A stretch of 64,000 bases of DNA. Origin: Aliiroseovarius salicola. GTDB lineage: Bacteria; Pseudomonadota; Alphaproteobacteria; Rhodobacterales; Rhodobacteraceae. The translations under genes and the position numbers were made by a program. The notes beneath the pieces are model-generated. The model made no database searches and was not told the origin of the DNA. It worked only from the letters and a program-made list of their open reading frames with translations. Each line of letters opens with the position of its first letter. Within the stretch, counting starts at the first letter, position 1. The stretch lies in contig NZ_JAQIIO010000001.1 in the NCBI RefSeq assembly GCF_027891095.1, forward strand, positions 62,001 to 126,000, given 5' to 3'. Shown one piece after another: positions 25,714-35,066 of the stretch.

Positions 25714-26436
25714 TCAGACGAAGAACTGAGCACCGTTGGCCGAGATGGTCGAGCCATTGATGAACTCGGATTTCTCATCCGCGAGGAACGCCACACAGCG
25801 GGCGATTTCTTCCGGCTCACCAAGGCGACCGGCGGGGATCTGACCGATAATGGCTTCACGCACTTTTTCCGGCACGGCCATCACCATTTCGGTGCCGATG
25901 TAGCCGGGGCAAATGGCGTTGGCGGTGATGCCAAAACGCGCACCTTCTTGTGCCAGCGACTTCACGATACCCAGATCGCCAGCCTTGGTGGCGGCATAGT
26001 TCACCTGGCCAAACTGACCCTTCTGACCATTGATCGAGCTGATCACGATCACGCGGCCATATTTGCGTTCACGCATACCCGGCCAGAGCGGGTGTACGGT
26101 GTTGAACACGCCAGTCAGGTTAGTGTCGATCACCTCCTGCCACTGCTCGGGCGACATCTTGTGGAACGGTGCATCGCGGGTGATACCAGCATTGGCCACA
26201 ACAACGTCAATCGGGCCCAGATCGGCTTCGACCTGAGCAAGGCCCGCTTTTGAATCTTCATAGCTGCCCACATTCCACTTGTAGGTCTTGATGCCGGTCT
26301 CTTCGGTGAAGGCGGCAGCTTTCTCGTCATTGCCGGCATAGGTCGCGGCGACCTCATAACCTTCGGCTTTCAGGGTTTTCGAAATGGCGGCGCCAATACC
26401 GCGCGACCCCCCGGTGACGAGTGCAACTTTTGCCAT
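25714..26436 (-). CDS. phbB: Acetoacetyl-CoA reductase
   Basis: A 240-residue short-chain dehydrogenase that reduces acetoacetyl-CoA to (R)-3-hydroxybutyryl-CoA with NADPH for polyhydroxybutyrate synthesis. Motifs: ALVTGGSRGIGAAI (cofactor), NAGITRDAPFHKM near 84, SSIN catalytic Ser, YAATKAG (Tyr and Lys), and NAICPGYIGTEM. The start is the ATG at 26434-26436 (MAKVALVTGG) with GGGAGATC upstream; the in-frame start five codons earlier is less likely. phbA is upstream on the same strand, separated by a terminator and a 275-base region. Confidence 0.95.
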   Translation of the reverse strand: MAKVALVTGGSRGIGAAISKTLKAEGYEVAATYAGNDEKAAAFTEETGIKTYKWNVGSYEDSKAGLAQVEADLGPIDVVVANAGITRDAPFHKMSPEQWQEVIDTNLTGVFNTVHPLWPGMRERKYGRVIVISSINGQKGQFGQVNYAATKAGDLGIVKSLAQEGARFGITANAICPGYIGTEMVMAVPEKVREAIIGQIPAGRLGEPEEIARCVAFLADEKSEFINGSTISANGAQFFV

Positions 26437-26467
26437 GGTGTGATCTCCCAAAATGATTGAATTCCTC

Positions 26468-26482
26468 GGTAATGTTATTACC
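26468..26482. promoter_or_regulatory. Perfect dyad upstream of phbB (GGTAATGTTATTACC)
   Basis: Six-base arms around GTT, 32 bases before the phbB start codon. It could be an operator or part of an untranslated hairpin. Confidence 0.35.
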
Positions 26483-26710
26483 CGTCGAAACAGGAAAGAG
26501 CAACAATATTGCGGAAAGAATTTCTGCGCTGCGGCTATTTTATTGCAATCGCAGCAAGAATTCCGGCAAATCTCTCATTTCCCAACCGATTTTCAACTCT
26601 CGTCTTTGCTGCCAGAGCGAAAACCACCGCCAGTGTGGCGAATCAACCCCGCCTTGCAAGAGGTGCGTGAAACAAATGCGAAAGGGGAGGGGTTTCCGCT
26701 CATTTGGCAC

Positions 26711-26736
26711 AAAAAAAGGGCGCCAAAGCGCCCCTT
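26711..26736 (-). terminator. Rho-independent terminator of phbA
   Basis: Minus strand: GGGCGC-TTTG-GCGCCC followed by TTTTTTT, 20 bases after the phbA stop. Confidence 0.9.
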
Positions 26737-26755
26737 TTGATGAGATATTTTGCAC

Positions 26756-27934
26756 TTACGGACGTTCAAGGCACATGGCCACACCCATACCGCCGCCGAT
26801 GCACAGCGTGGCCAGACCTTTGCTGGCCTCACGGCGCTTCATTTCAAACAACAGCGTGTTCAGGATACGGCAGCCCGAAGCACCAATCGGGTGACCAATG
26901 GCGATGGCGCCTCCGTTCACGTTCACGATCGACGGATCCCAACCCATATCCTTGTTCACGGCACAGGCCTGCGCTGCAAAGGCTTCGTTGGCTTCGACCA
27001 GATCCAGATCGCCCACGGCCCAGCCAGCTTTGTCCAGCGCCTTGCGCGATGCATAGATCGGACCCACGCCCATGATCGACGGATCGAGGCCGGCAGTGGC
27101 GTAGGACGCGATGCGGGCCAGCGGCTCAAGACCACGTTTCTCGGCCTCATCTGCCGACATCAACAGCACGGCGGCAGCACCATCGTTGATGCCCGAAGCG
27201 TTGGCCGCAGTCACAGTGCCACCATCACGGACAAACGCGGGACGCAGTTTTTGCATCGCTTCCATTGTGGCGCCGTGACGGATGTATTCGTCACTGTCGA
27301 CAATGATGTCGCCCTTGCGGGTCTTCACGGTGAAGGGAGTGATTTCATCGGAAAATTTGCCAGCTTTCTGTGCGGCTTCGGCCTTGTTTTGCGACGCCAC
27401 TGCGAACTCGTCCTGCATATCGCGCGAGATCTGCCATTCATTGGCAACGTTTTCCGCAGTCTGACCCATGTGGTAGCCGTTAAATGCATCCCACAGACCG
27501 TCCTTGATCATCGAATCGATGAACTTCATGTCGCCCATTTTATGACCAGCCCGCAGATGCGCGACGTGAGCGGACAGCGACATGTTTTCTTGACCACCAG
27601 CAGCAACAACACCTGCATCACCCAGTTGGATGTGCTGGGCTGCCAGCGCCACGGTGCGCAGTCCAGAGCCACAAACCTGGTTGATACTCCAAGCAGCTGA
27701 TTCTTTCGGCAGGCCAGCGTTGATATGCGCCTGACGTGCAGGGTTCTGACCCTGCCCTGCGGAAAGCACCTGGCCCAGGATGGTCTCATCCACATCCGAT
27801 TTATCGATCCCAGCACGCTCGACCACTGCCTCAAGCACGGTAGCGCCGAGATCGTGGGCGGGGGTGTTGGCGAACGAACCTGAGAAACTTCCAACCGCGG
27901 TACGTGCGGCCGATACGATTACGACATTGGTCAT
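26756..27934 (-). CDS. phbA: Acetyl-CoA C-acetyltransferase (beta-ketothiolase)
   Basis: A 392-residue thiolase that condenses two acetyl-CoA to acetoacetyl-CoA. The nucleophilic cysteine motif is [20 protein letters not shown] at about 84-103, the [10 protein letters not shown] motif near 350 provides the base, and [14 protein letters not shown] ends the protein with the second active Cys. Length and start ([17 protein letters not shown]) are normal. phbB follows downstream but each gene has its own terminator, so they need not be equally expressed. Confidence 0.96.
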   Translation of the reverse strand: MTNVVIVSAARTAVGSFSGSFANTPAHDLGATVLEAVVERAGIDKSDVDETILGQVLSAGQGQNPARQAHINAGLPKESAAWSINQVCGSGLRTVALAAQHIQLGDAGVVAAGGQENMSLSAHVAHLRAGHKMGDMKFIDSMIKDGLWDAFNGYHMGQTAENVANEWQISRDMQDEFAVASQNKAEAAQKAGKFSDEITPFTVKTRKGDIIVDSDEYIRHGATMEAMQKLRPAFVRDGGTVTAANASGINDGAAAVLLMSADEAEKRGLEPLARIASYATAGLDPSIMGVGPIYASRKALDKAGWAVGDLDLVEANEAFAAQACAVNKDMGWDPSIVNVNGGAIAIGHPIGASGCRILNTLLFEMKRREASKGLATLCIGGGMGVAMCLERP

Positions 27935-28201
27935 GGTCTTCCTCCAGCGATGTGGTCTGAGCGATGGTCCTTCCCTCGGCCATCGTCGCCACGTTCCGTG
28001 ATATTGAGCGGGTCATGCACCAATTCTCCCCCGAGACTGGCCACCCCACTCAGTGTGTTTGCGGTGCCGGCATCCTGTGCTGCATCGCAGAATAAAGTCA
28101 AGCTTGGGGTGAGGAGACGTCAAAAAAGCCTGGGGAACCCATATAAATTCAGAAATCCAACGGGAAACAACGCGATGCTATCCACCTGATACAAAACGAT
28201 T

Positions 28202-29065
28202 TCAGCCAGCCTTCCCAAGCTGATCCAACAGGCGCCAGTAGGGTGTGAACGTAGGGACCCCAAAATAGTATCCCTGCATACAATCCATCCCGATAGTGGT
28301 CAGGAACGCAGCATCTTCATAGGATTCGACATTCTCAGCGACGGCAAACATATCGAGCTTGTGGGCGAGTACCAAAAGCGCTTCGGTCAGAACCTGTGCG
28401 TCAGGATCGTCGTGAATCCCCTTAATCAGTTCCCCATCGATCTTGATCAGATCGAAATAGAAATCTTTGAGATATTTGAAAGATGTGTATCCAGCTCCAA
28501 AATCATCCAAAGCAAACGAAATACCTTTGCTTTGTAAATCCGACATGAAATTTTTAACCGTTTCATGTTTCTCAAGTGCGGTGCGTTCTGTGATTTCGAT
28601 GATAAGCCGTTCGCCGACCGTTGGGTCTTCGGACAGGGCCGAAAGCAGCGCCTCATTCCACGGGGCATAGCCGATGGTCAGCGCGGACATATTGATCGAT
28701 AAGCGCAGGCTGGGCTCTTCCATAAGAGCCTCCATCCCTTTCTCGATCGCCAACGCATCGAGTTGGCGCCCCATGTCAGTGTCTTCAACCACATCAATAA
28801 AGTCCTTGGCGGGGATAATTCGACCTTGCTGATCCGTAACCCGCAAAAGCCCTTCATAGAACGCCATATGGTCCGGGCGGGCGGTTTGCACCACGGGCTG
28901 AAACGCCAGTTTCACCTGTTTACGCGCAAGCGCGACCCGCACCATATCCAAAGTTTCGCTTTCACGCCTTTGCATGGCAAAATCGAACGGGCTGCTTTTG
29001 ATCTCTTTGCTCATCTTGTTCCCCAGCTCGGCATCCAATTTGCCAGTAACAAGCACCTTGGTCAC
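28202..29065 (-). CDS. EAL-domain protein (probable cyclic-di-GMP phosphodiesterase)
   Basis: A 287-residue single-domain protein. EAL landmarks are all present: FYEGLLR (position of E-x-L), SINMSAL, IIEITERTAL, ALDDFGAGYTSFKYL, IKIDGELI, AENVES and MQGYYFG. Because the Glu/Asp metal ligands and the catalytic Glu are kept, it looks active. No PAS, GGDEF or receiver domain is attached and there is no membrane segment, so it is a cytoplasmic lone EAL protein. The first 30 residues are not conserved; an internal ATG at about 29014 is an alternative start. No obvious partner is adjacent. Confidence 0.88.
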   Translation of the reverse strand: MTKVLVTGKLDAELGNKMSKEIKSSPFDFAMQRRESETLDMVRVALARKQVKLAFQPVVQTARPDHMAFYEGLLRVTDQQGRIIPAKDFIDVVEDTDMGRQLDALAIEKGMEALMEEPSLRLSINMSALTIGYAPWNEALLSALSEDPTVGERLIIEITERTALEKHETVKNFMSDLQSKGISFALDDFGAGYTSFKYLKDFYFDLIKIDGELIKGIHDDPDAQVLTEALLVLAHKLDMFAVAENVESYEDAAFLTTIGMDCMQGYYFGVPTFTPYWRLLDQLGKAG

Positions 29066-29179
29066 GGCGGCGGATCCAATATTGCCACCTTGGCGTCAAA
29101 CTCGATAACAATGTGTAAATGCTAGAATTTGTTGTAAATTCCATCGATCGAGGGCAAGACTTTGATATCTGATGATAAA

Positions 29180-29746
29180 ATGCACAGATGCAGCTGGTGT
29201 GGTGAAGATCCGGTTTACCAAGACTATCATGATCTCGAATGGGGAGTGCCGGAATGGGACGGACGCGCCCTTTGGGAAAAGTTGATTCTCGACGGGTTCC
29301 AAGCTGGCCTCAGCTGGATCACAATACTTAGGAAGCGCGATAATTTTCGAACCGCCTTTGACGGCTTCGATCCTGAACAAATTGCCCGCTGGGGTGAGGA
29401 TGAAGTGGCCCGACTATTGTCCGATCCCGGCATCATTCGCCATCGCGGCAAAATCGAAGCCACAGTCACAAACGCACAGGCCTATCTGGATCTGGGTGGA
29501 TCCGAAGCCTTTGCAAAGATGATGTGGGACTATGTCGATGGCGCCCCTCTGATTGGGCATTACACCTGCCAAAAAGATGTCCCGACAAGCTCTCCCCTCA
29601 GCACACAGATCTCAAAAGATCTGAAGAAAGCCGGGTTCAAATTCTGTGGCCCGACAATCGTTTACGCCTGGATGGAGGCCTGCGGTATAATCATGAACCA
29701 TACAACGGATTGCCACCGCTACAGCGATCTTAGCGAAGGCGGATAA
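29180..29746 (+). CDS. tag: DNA-3-methyladenine glycosylase I
   Basis: A 188-residue base-excision repair enzyme that removes 3-methyladenine. The zinc ligands are in the expected places: Cys4 and His17 in HRCSWCGEDPVYQDYHDLEWG, and His/Cys in MNHTTDCHRY near the C-terminus. FQAGLSWITILRKRDNFRTAF carries the helix-hairpin region. The ATG at 29180 gives the family N-terminus; a TTG at 29162 is possible. Its 3' end overlaps the convergent transglycosylase gene by 17 bases. Confidence 0.95.
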   Translation: MHRCSWCGEDPVYQDYHDLEWGVPEWDGRALWEKLILDGFQAGLSWITILRKRDNFRTAFDGFDPEQIARWGEDEVARLLSDPGIIRHRGKIEATVTNAQAYLDLGGSEAFAKMMWDYVDGAPLIGHYTCQKDVPTSSPLSTQISKDLKKAGFKFCGPTIVYAWMEACGIIMNHTTDCHRYSDLSEGG

Positions 29747-30914
29747 GCAATTCGAGGCTGGGCACACCGGTCACACGCAACCCTTCGGCTCGTTCATAGG
29801 CGCGTATGGCCGCGCGGCCTTTTTCACCAATCACGCCATCGGCCCGGCCTGCTTCATATCCAAGTGCATTCAGACGGTTCTGCAACGCGACCCGTTCTTT
29901 GGTGCTCATGCCCCACGGGCGTTTGGGCACAGATGTTCGAAACGGACCTTCGCCCGCCATCCGATCCGCCAGATGCCCTACGCTGATCGCATAGCTGTCA
30001 GCATAGTTGTAGGCCTTGATCACCTGAAAGTTGGGATAAATCATCAGGGCCGGCCCGTTGGGTCCAGCCGGTAAAATAATCGCCCCCTTGCGTTTTCCCG
30101 ACACCCCACGCCCGCTTGGGCGGGTGATCCCGAGCTTTGCCCATTGATCCAGAGAGCGAGGATACACTCGACCGGTCAGCGCAAGATCGAACCCCTGTGG
30201 CAGTCGCACTTCCTCCCCCCATCTTGGTCCTTTGGACCATCCATTTTCGGCCAGAAATGCCGCCGTTGATGCCAGCGCATCTGATGGATCAGCGCCCCAG
30301 ACATTGCGCCGACCATCGCGATCATGATCCACCGCATGTTTCAGATAAGAACTGGGCATAAACTGCGTATGCCCCATGGCCCCGGCGTAAGACCCAACCA
30401 TTTGCGAAGGCGACACATCCCCGGCTTGCAAAATCTGCAACGCAGCAATCAACTCCGCCTCAAACTGCTCGCGCCGTCGCCCCTCATAGGCCAGAGACGC
30501 AAGCGCTGAGAGGGTCGAGGTCTTGCCTCGAAATCCGCCAAAACTGCTTTCCATGCCCCAAATCGCCACAATCACGTATCGCGACACGCCATAGCGGCGT
30601 TCAAGCCCATCCAACAGACCGGCATACTTGCGCACCATGGATTTGCCAGTGTTGATCCGCGATTGGGACGCCGCCGAGGAAATATAGAAATCCAATGACT
30701 TAGCTGTTTCCGCAGGCTTGCGATCCGCTTTGATTACTGAGGACAGGTATTTCACTGACCGCAAGTTCTTCAACGTCGCCTGCTTGATCCCCGCGCGCCG
30801 GGCGCGTTTCTCAAACCCAGCCAACCAAGCACGGAAACCTGCATCAGCCATCAAGGCACTCGGAGCGACCGCTGCTGCAGCCAATACCATCAAAGAATAA
30901 CGCCGTGAAACCAT
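29730..30914 (-). CDS. Lytic murein transglycosylase (MltB family) with peptidoglycan-binding domain
   Basis: A 394-residue exported enzyme. The N-terminus (MVSRRYSLMVLAAAAVAPSALMADA) is a signal peptide. The transglycosylase domain carries the catalytic Glu in IAIWGMESSFGG near 118, then AGAMGHTQFMPSSYLKHAVD and the YNYADSYAISVGHLADR segment. The C-terminal ~70 residues (RVALQNRLNALGYEAGRADGVIGEKGRAAIRAYERAEGL) are a PG_binding_1 domain. It cleaves peptidoglycan in the periplasm, leaving 1,6-anhydro-muramoyl ends. There is no lipobox, so it is soluble, unlike E. coli MltB. Confidence 0.93.
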   Translation of the reverse strand: MVSRRYSLMVLAAAAVAPSALMADAGFRAWLAGFEKRARRAGIKQATLKNLRSVKYLSSVIKADRKPAETAKSLDFYISSAASQSRINTGKSMVRKYAGLLDGLERRYGVSRYVIVAIWGMESSFGGFRGKTSTLSALASLAYEGRRREQFEAELIAALQILQAGDVSPSQMVGSYAGAMGHTQFMPSSYLKHAVDHDRDGRRNVWGADPSDALASTAAFLAENGWSKGPRWGEEVRLPQGFDLALTGRVYPRSLDQWAKLGITRPSGRGVSGKRKGAIILPAGPNGPALMIYPNFQVIKAYNYADSYAISVGHLADRMAGEGPFRTSVPKRPWGMSTKERVALQNRLNALGYEAGRADGVIGEKGRAAIRAYERAEGLRVTGVPSLELLIRLR

Positions 30915-31000
30915 AACACTCCCCCATTCAACAGGCCCACCATACCCCAGCGGCGCCCCCTCTCAATCCCCCAACAATGCAAAAGGCGAGCTTCCGCCCG

Positions 31001-31062
31001 CCTTTTTTCTTGCCCGAAATACCTTGGGGGGGAGCCTCGAAGAGGCGAGGGGCAATGCCCCT
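31001..31062 (+). repeat. Interspersed GC-rich element, copy e
   Basis: CCTTTTTTCTTGCCCGAAATACCTTGGGGG, the palindrome GCCTCGAAGAGGC, GAGGGGC-AAT-GCCCC. This copy sits between divergent genes, so it is not a simple 3' terminator of either. Confidence 0.8.
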
Positions 31063-31245
31063 GCCCGCTTTTGCGCGACACATAGCTTGCCCCGATGGAC
31101 AACGCTGCCGCCCGTTCGACAGATGGGTTGCACTTTCAGCCCGCACCACCCACCCATCCAAGCGAAGCCCGCGTTCGTTCATCGCGCGGCGAATTGGGCA
31201 GAGAACTCCGTTTAACCAATGAGGTGGGCCGCGAAACAAATCTTT

Positions 31246-31294
31246 GGATGGTTGTTTAGGCCAAATTGGACTAATGAAACTCAAACAACCTTCC
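31246..31294. promoter_or_regulatory. Interrupted inverted repeat upstream of the Rrf2 gene
   Basis: GGATGGTTGTTT and AAACAACCTTCC (one mismatch) separated by 25 bases, ending 13 bases before the GTG start. It could be a pair of half-sites for autoregulation or a leader hairpin. Confidence 0.4.
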
Positions 31295-31307
31295 AACGTC
31301 TGCACAT

Positions 31308-31778
31308 GTGAATATTTTGAACAGCCAACTGATCATAGCTTCCCACATTCTTGCCGTGCTCGCGCACCACAGAGATGATGGTGCAATAACGTCAGACATG
31401 TTGGCTGAAGGGTTCGGAACAAACCCGGTCGTGATCCGCCGGGTCCTTTCACAATTAAAGAAAGCGGGACTTATAGAAAGCCGCCCAGGGGCTGGCGGCG
31501 GAAGTATTCTTGCAAGGCCGCCAGAAAAAATTTCTCTCCGCGATGCCTATGGCGCGGTCGACGACGGCTCGGGCGGGTTTCTTTTTCGCCCGCGTGGCCA
31601 GTGCAGGGAGGGCGTCGATATTGCGCCCATAATCGGTGAATACCTGAACGAGCTGGCCGTCGATGCCAAAGAGACCCTTCTCCAAAGCCTCGAGAAGGTA
31701 AGCATTGCAGATCTGACCAGCGAGATCGGCAATCGTATTCGCTTAATCTCAACAGCTGCTTCTACTACGACCAAGTAA
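31308..31778 (+). CDS. Rrf2-family transcriptional regulator
   Basis: A 156-residue winged-helix regulator. SQLIIASHILAVLAHHRDDGAITSDMLAEGFGTNPVVIRRVLSQL, then the wing KKAGLIESRPGAGGGSILAR, is the Rrf2 pattern. Only one cysteine (GQCREG) is seen where IscR/NsrR-type members have three, so it probably does not carry an Fe-S cluster. The start is the GTG at 31308. A membrane-protein gene follows 100 bases downstream, with two operator-like dyads in between, so that gene is its likely target. Confidence 0.88.
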   Translation: MNILNSQLIIASHILAVLAHHRDDGAITSDMLAEGFGTNPVVIRRVLSQLKKAGLIESRPGAGGGSILARPPEKISLRDAYGAVDDGSGGFLFRPRGQCREGVDIAPIIGEYLNELAVDAKETLLQSLEKVSIADLTSEIGNRIRLISTAASTTTK

Positions 31779-31798
31779 ACGACCAGGCCTTGCAATCA

Positions 31799-31848
31799 GT
31801 AACTTTGGCGGTTACGAAAGCACGCCATTTCGTAACATCAAATGTTAC
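31799..31848. promoter_or_regulatory. Two GTAAC-N7-GTTAC dyads in front of the membrane-protein gene
   Basis: Dyads at 31799-31815 (GTAAC-TTTGGCG-GTTAC) and 31832-31848 (GTAAC-ATCAAAT-GTTAC, in fact GTAACAT-CAA-ATGTTAC). Their centres are 33 bases apart, about three helical turns. The inner half-sites also form GTTACGAAA-N8-TTTCGTAAC. The neighbouring Rrf2 regulator is the obvious candidate ligand. Confidence 0.65.
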
Positions 31849-31877
31849 TTTTAGCTCGACTTTGGAGAACCTTGAGA

Positions 31878-32342
31878 ATGCAGACGGCGACAAACAGCAG
31901 ATTTTCGGATCTAAATGGTATGGAACGGGTATTCCTGATCGGAACAGTCATCTGGACGCTGCTGCAGTTATCCCGGTTCATCGCGATCCCGCTTATCAAT
32001 GAAATCGCCGCGGGCGCCGAATCAGAAGCCTGGTGCTATCCTGCATATCTCGATTTGTTTGCGGCGGTCTTTGCCGTGCCGCTGGCTTGGGCGGTCATTG
32101 CACGTCGGGGACTGTTGGTTTGGATCTTGGCTGTAGTGTACTGGGCAATCTCAATTGTTGATCACTTCGGCAACTTCGTCACGACGACCTATGTTGGCCC
32201 TCCATCCATCGCCGAAGGCATGAGCAATCCCTACCTCGTTCCCGCCATCATGACAGTGCTGGACGTGATCTTTCTGATTCTGCTGTTTGTGCCGCAATTT
32301 CGAAACATGTTCTTTCGCATGATCGGACCCGACAACAACTAG
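31878..32342 (+). CDS. Hypothetical four-span membrane protein
   Basis: A 154-residue protein with four hydrophobic segments at about residues 17-36, 50-67, 74-90 and 115-137, and little else. It is preceded by the Rrf2 gene and by tandem dyads, so it is probably under Rrf2 control. I do not recognise a family. I chose the ATG at 31878, with GGAGAACC about 8 bases upstream; an ATG at 31920 is the alternative. A hairpin follows the stop at 32352-32392. Confidence 0.7.
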   Translation: MQTATNSRFSDLNGMERVFLIGTVIWTLLQLSRFIAIPLINEIAAGAESEAWCYPAYLDLFAAVFAVPLAWAVIARRGLLVWILAVVYWAISIVDHFGNFVTTTYVGPPSIAEGMSNPYLVPAIMTVLDVIFLILLFVPQFRNMFFRMIGPDNN

Positions 32343-32351
32343 CATCGCGTC

Positions 32352-32392
32352 CCCGGCGTGAAATCAGTGAACGAATCTGATCGCACGCCGGG
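32352..32392 (+). terminator. Hairpin after the Rrf2-linked membrane protein
   Basis: CCCGGCGTG-AA-ATCAG-N8-CTGAT-CG-CACGCCGGG, a two-part stem of nine and five pairs, 10 bases after the stop. There is no T-tract, so it may be a protective or Rho-linked 3' structure. Confidence 0.55.
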
Positions 32393-32546
32393 CAAGCACT
32401 TTCGACCCGCTTCGGCGCAGCGGGCGTTCCTTAATTTGGCCGAAAATTCGCGCATAAAGCCTACTCTGGCAATTGCTGCGTTGCGCTCAGACGTCATCAG
32501 ACGTGCCCTGTTTGCCAAACCACCCCGGTCAATCTAAGCTTTTCGA

Positions 32547-32798
32547 ATGAGACGTGCCATATTCGCAATCGCCGCCCTGAACTTTGTTTGGTTTTTCGCA
32601 CTTGCTTTCGACCCACCCAATTTTCCAGACGTGGCAGGTCAGGGTTGGATAACACTCATTGGCCTCATACTGGCAGCGTTTCATATTCCGGCACTTATTC
32701 TCGCAGTTAACAGAAAAGCCGAATGGCTGGCGCTAAGCCTCGTACTCATCCCACTGATCTACTACCTCAACGGTGTGATACAAGGGGCGGTAAGCTAA
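32547..32798 (+). CDS. Hypothetical small membrane protein
   Basis: An 83-residue protein with three hydrophobic segments (about 4-20, 35-53 and 60-79). I do not recognise a family. It starts at the ATG at 32547 after a 204-base gap, and converges on the thioredoxin-like gene with a repeat element between them. Confidence 0.55.
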   Translation: MRRAIFAIAALNFVWFFALAFDPPNFPDVAGQGWITLIGLILAAFHIPALILAVNRKAEWLALSLVLIPLIYYLNGVIQGAVS

Positions 32799-32962
32799 AC
32801 ACGCAACAGATGATTTGCGTTCAGCGCCATCAGGCCAATTGTCCGCACCCCATTCAGCAGGTGTGATCGCTTCATCCACCAACACAAACCGAGGGTCAAA
32901 ATCGGGGCAACACCAAAGCTCATGCATACCGCCGGCACATGCATGTCACTCAAGATCTTGCC

Positions 32963-33033
32963 TCTTTTTCTTGCTTCATATACCTCGGGGTGAGCCGCGC
33001 ATGCGGCGAGGGGCAGCGCCCCTTCAGGCTCAC
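32963..33033 (+). repeat. Interspersed GC-rich element, copy f
   Basis: TCTTTTTCTTGCTTCATATACCTCGGGGTGAGC, the palindrome CGCGCATGCGGCG, GAGGGGC-AGC-GCCCC, TTCAGGCTCAC. It lies between the convergent 32547-32798 and thioredoxin-like genes. It is almost identical to copy b outside the inner palindrome. Confidence 0.85.
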
Positions 33034-33091
33034 GCAGCAAGCCCCTCCAATCGGCAAAAGCCTGGCTCATCCGCAATGGAAAATGCGCGAA

Positions 33092-33646
33092 TTACCCCTC
33101 AATCAGAGAGGTCAAGATCGCTCTGGCGCTATCGGAATTCCAATTCGCTTCGCCGCGCATCCGCGCGATTTCATTGCCTTCCGGATCCAGGATTACGGTG
33201 GCAGGCAAACCAAACACCCCCATGTCACGGGCCAGAGCCTGAGTGGGGTCCAGAAGGATCGGAAGATCGGTCACACCAACCTTTTCGAAGAACATCTCGA
33301 TGGCTGGCACCCTGTTACGCCCAGTGGCGATGGGAACCACTTCAAACGCCTCTCCCCCCAGTTCCTTTTGCAACGCATCCAGCGCTGGCATTTCCTTGCG
33401 GCAAGGAGCGCACCAAGTGGCCCAGAAATTCAGGAGGACGTATTTCCCTTGATAGTCGGACAGGCTGTATTCCCCCCCCGACGTATCCAAGAAGGAAGCT
33501 GCGCTGGCAACCACTGGCTCGGAATGGAACACAAGCTTTTTCATCTCGCCTTCACGCAACGCTTCCAAAGCCGCTGTATCGGCAAACGCGGCATTTGCAC
33601 CAAGCGCGAGGGACGCGTATAGCAAGGCGGAACGCAAGACAGACAT
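33092..33646 (-). CDS. TlpA-like thiol-disulfide oxidoreductase
   Basis: A 184-residue exported thioredoxin-fold protein. The N-terminus MSVLRSALLYASLALGANAAFA is a signal peptide. The active site is FWATWCAPCRKEMPAL at about 85-100, followed by a cis-Pro region in VFGLPATVILDPEGNEIARM. Such proteins reduce disulfides in the periplasm, often for cytochrome c maturation. The start at 33644-33646 is the only one giving a signal peptide. It is divergent from argH, 22 bases apart, an arrangement common in this group. Confidence 0.9.
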   Translation of the reverse strand: MSVLRSALLYASLALGANAAFADTAALEALREGEMKKLVFHSEPVVASAASFLDTSGGEYSLSDYQGKYVLLNFWATWCAPCRKEMPALDALQKELGGEAFEVVPIATGRNRVPAIEMFFEKVGVTDLPILLDPTQALARDMGVFGLPATVILDPEGNEIARMRGEANWNSDSARAILTSLIEG

Positions 33647-33668
33647 GTGACCTCCGAAGGGCAAACGA

Positions 33669-35066
33669 ATGAGTGACAGCACGAAATCTGCAAACGCCAT
33701 GTGGGGCGGCCGTTTCAGCGCCGGTCCAGACGCCATCATGGAAGCGATCAACGCATCCATCGGCTATGACCAGCGCATGGCCCGACAAGACATCGAAGGC
33801 TCGCGCGCCCACGCCGCGATGTTGGCGGCGACAGGCGTGATTACAGATAGCGATGCAGATGCGATCCGTGAAGGGCTTCTCACCGTATTGTCAGAGATCG
33901 AGAAGGGCGAGTTCCAGTTCTCAACCGCTCTTGAAGACATTCACATGAATGTCGAAGCGCGTCTGAAAGAGATCGTGGGCGAGCCCGCAGGCCGTCTGCA
34001 CACGGCGCGCTCGCGCAATGACCAGGTCGCGACCGATTTCAAATTGTGGGTGCGCGGTCAGATGGATGCCGCCATTGAAGGTCTGACTGCCCTTGTGCGG
34101 GCGCTTTTGTCGCAGGCCGAAATGGGCGCGGATTGGGTGATGCCCGGCTTTACCCATCTGCAAACCGCCCAGCCGGTGACTTGGGGCCATCACATGATGG
34201 CCTATGTCGAGATGTTTGGCCGCGACATTTCCCGCTTTGAAGACGCGCGCAAGCGGATGAACGAATGCCCGCTGGGCTCGGCGGCGCTCGCTGGCACTTC
34301 TTTCCCGATTGATCGCCACATGACCGCCGAGGCGCTTGGTTTTGACCGCCCCACCGCCAACTCGCTCGACGCTGTGGCGGATCGGGATTTTGCGCTGGAG
34401 TTCCTCTCCGCGTCCACTCTTACCGCCATGCACCTGTCGCGCCTTGCCGAAGAGCTGGTGATCTGGTCCTCCGCCCAGTTCCGTTTTGTACGCATGTCGG
34501 ACAAATGGTCCACCGGGTCGTCGATCATGCCGCAGAAACGCAACCCGGATGCCGCAGAACTGCTGCGCGCTAAGATCGGTCGGATCATGGGCGCCTCGGT
34601 GGGTCTGATGACAGTGATGAAGGGGCTTCCGCTCGCCTATTCCAAGGACATGCAGGAAGACAAGGAACAGGTCTTTGACGCTGCCGACAACCTGATGTTG
34701 GGGCTTGCCGCCATGACCGGCATGGTCAGCGATATGGAAGGACAGCGCGAAAACCTCGAAGCCGCAGCGGCGTCGGGCTTTTCGACGGCCACCGATCTCG
34801 CTGACTGGTTGGTGCGTGCACTGAATATGCCATTCCGCGACGCCCACCATGTGACCGGATCGCTGGTGGCCATGGCCGAGGGTAAAGGCTGTGACCTGCC
34901 GGACCTGTCGCTTGAGGAAATGCAGTCTGTGCATGACGCGATCACTTCGGAGGTGTTCGACGTGCTGGGCGTACACAATTCGGTTGCCTCGCGCACGTCT
35001 TACGGCGGCACCGCCCCTTCTGAGGTTCGTAAGCAGATCGCGCGCTGGACGGAGAAGCTGGCATGA
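33669..35066 (+). CDS. argH: Argininosuccinate lyase
   Basis: A 465-residue enzyme that splits argininosuccinate into arginine and fumarate. The start [21 protein letters not shown], the mid-region [18 protein letters not shown], and the signature [18 protein letters not shown] near residue 280 are all present. Length is normal. The stop overlaps the start of a 34-residue lipoprotein gene by 4 bases (ATGA). Confidence 0.97.
   Translation: MSDSTKSANAMWGGRFSAGPDAIMEAINASIGYDQRMARQDIEGSRAHAAMLAATGVITDSDADAIREGLLTVLSEIEKGEFQFSTALEDIHMNVEARLKEIVGEPAGRLHTARSRNDQVATDFKLWVRGQMDAAIEGLTALVRALLSQAEMGADWVMPGFTHLQTAQPVTWGHHMMAYVEMFGRDISRFEDARKRMNECPLGSAALAGTSFPIDRHMTAEALGFDRPTANSLDAVADRDFALEFLSASTLTAMHLSRLAEELVIWSSAQFRFVRMSDKWSTGSSIMPQKRNPDAAELLRAKIGRIMGASVGLMTVMKGLPLAYSKDMQEDKEQVFDAADNLMLGLAAMTGMVSDMEGQRENLEAAAASGFSTATDLADWLVRALNMPFRDAHHVTGSLVAMAEGKGCDLPDLSLEEMQSVHDAITSEVFDVLGVHNSVASRTSYGGTAPSEVRKQIARWTEKLA

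Larger units (their letters stand above)
26437..26755. other. 319-base region between phbA and phbB
   Basis: Contains the phbA terminator (26711-26736), the perfect dyad GGTAAT-GTT-ATTACC at 26468-26482, and a segment rich in TGC/GCA (TGCGCTGCGG, TTGCAATCGCAGCAA, about 26525-26565). In polyhydroxybutyrate producers the PhaR repressor binds TGC-type repeats, so this could be a phbB control region; that is inference. Confidence 0.55.
30915..31307. other. 393-base divergent region between the transglycosylase and the Rrf2 gene
   Basis: Holds a copy of the interspersed element (31001-31062) and an interrupted inverted repeat (31246-31294). Nothing else is clear. Confidence 0.5.

Noticed and set aside
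26750-27700. 316-codon frame opposite phbA
   Set aside because: Antisense to a clear thiolase; composition is unlike a protein.
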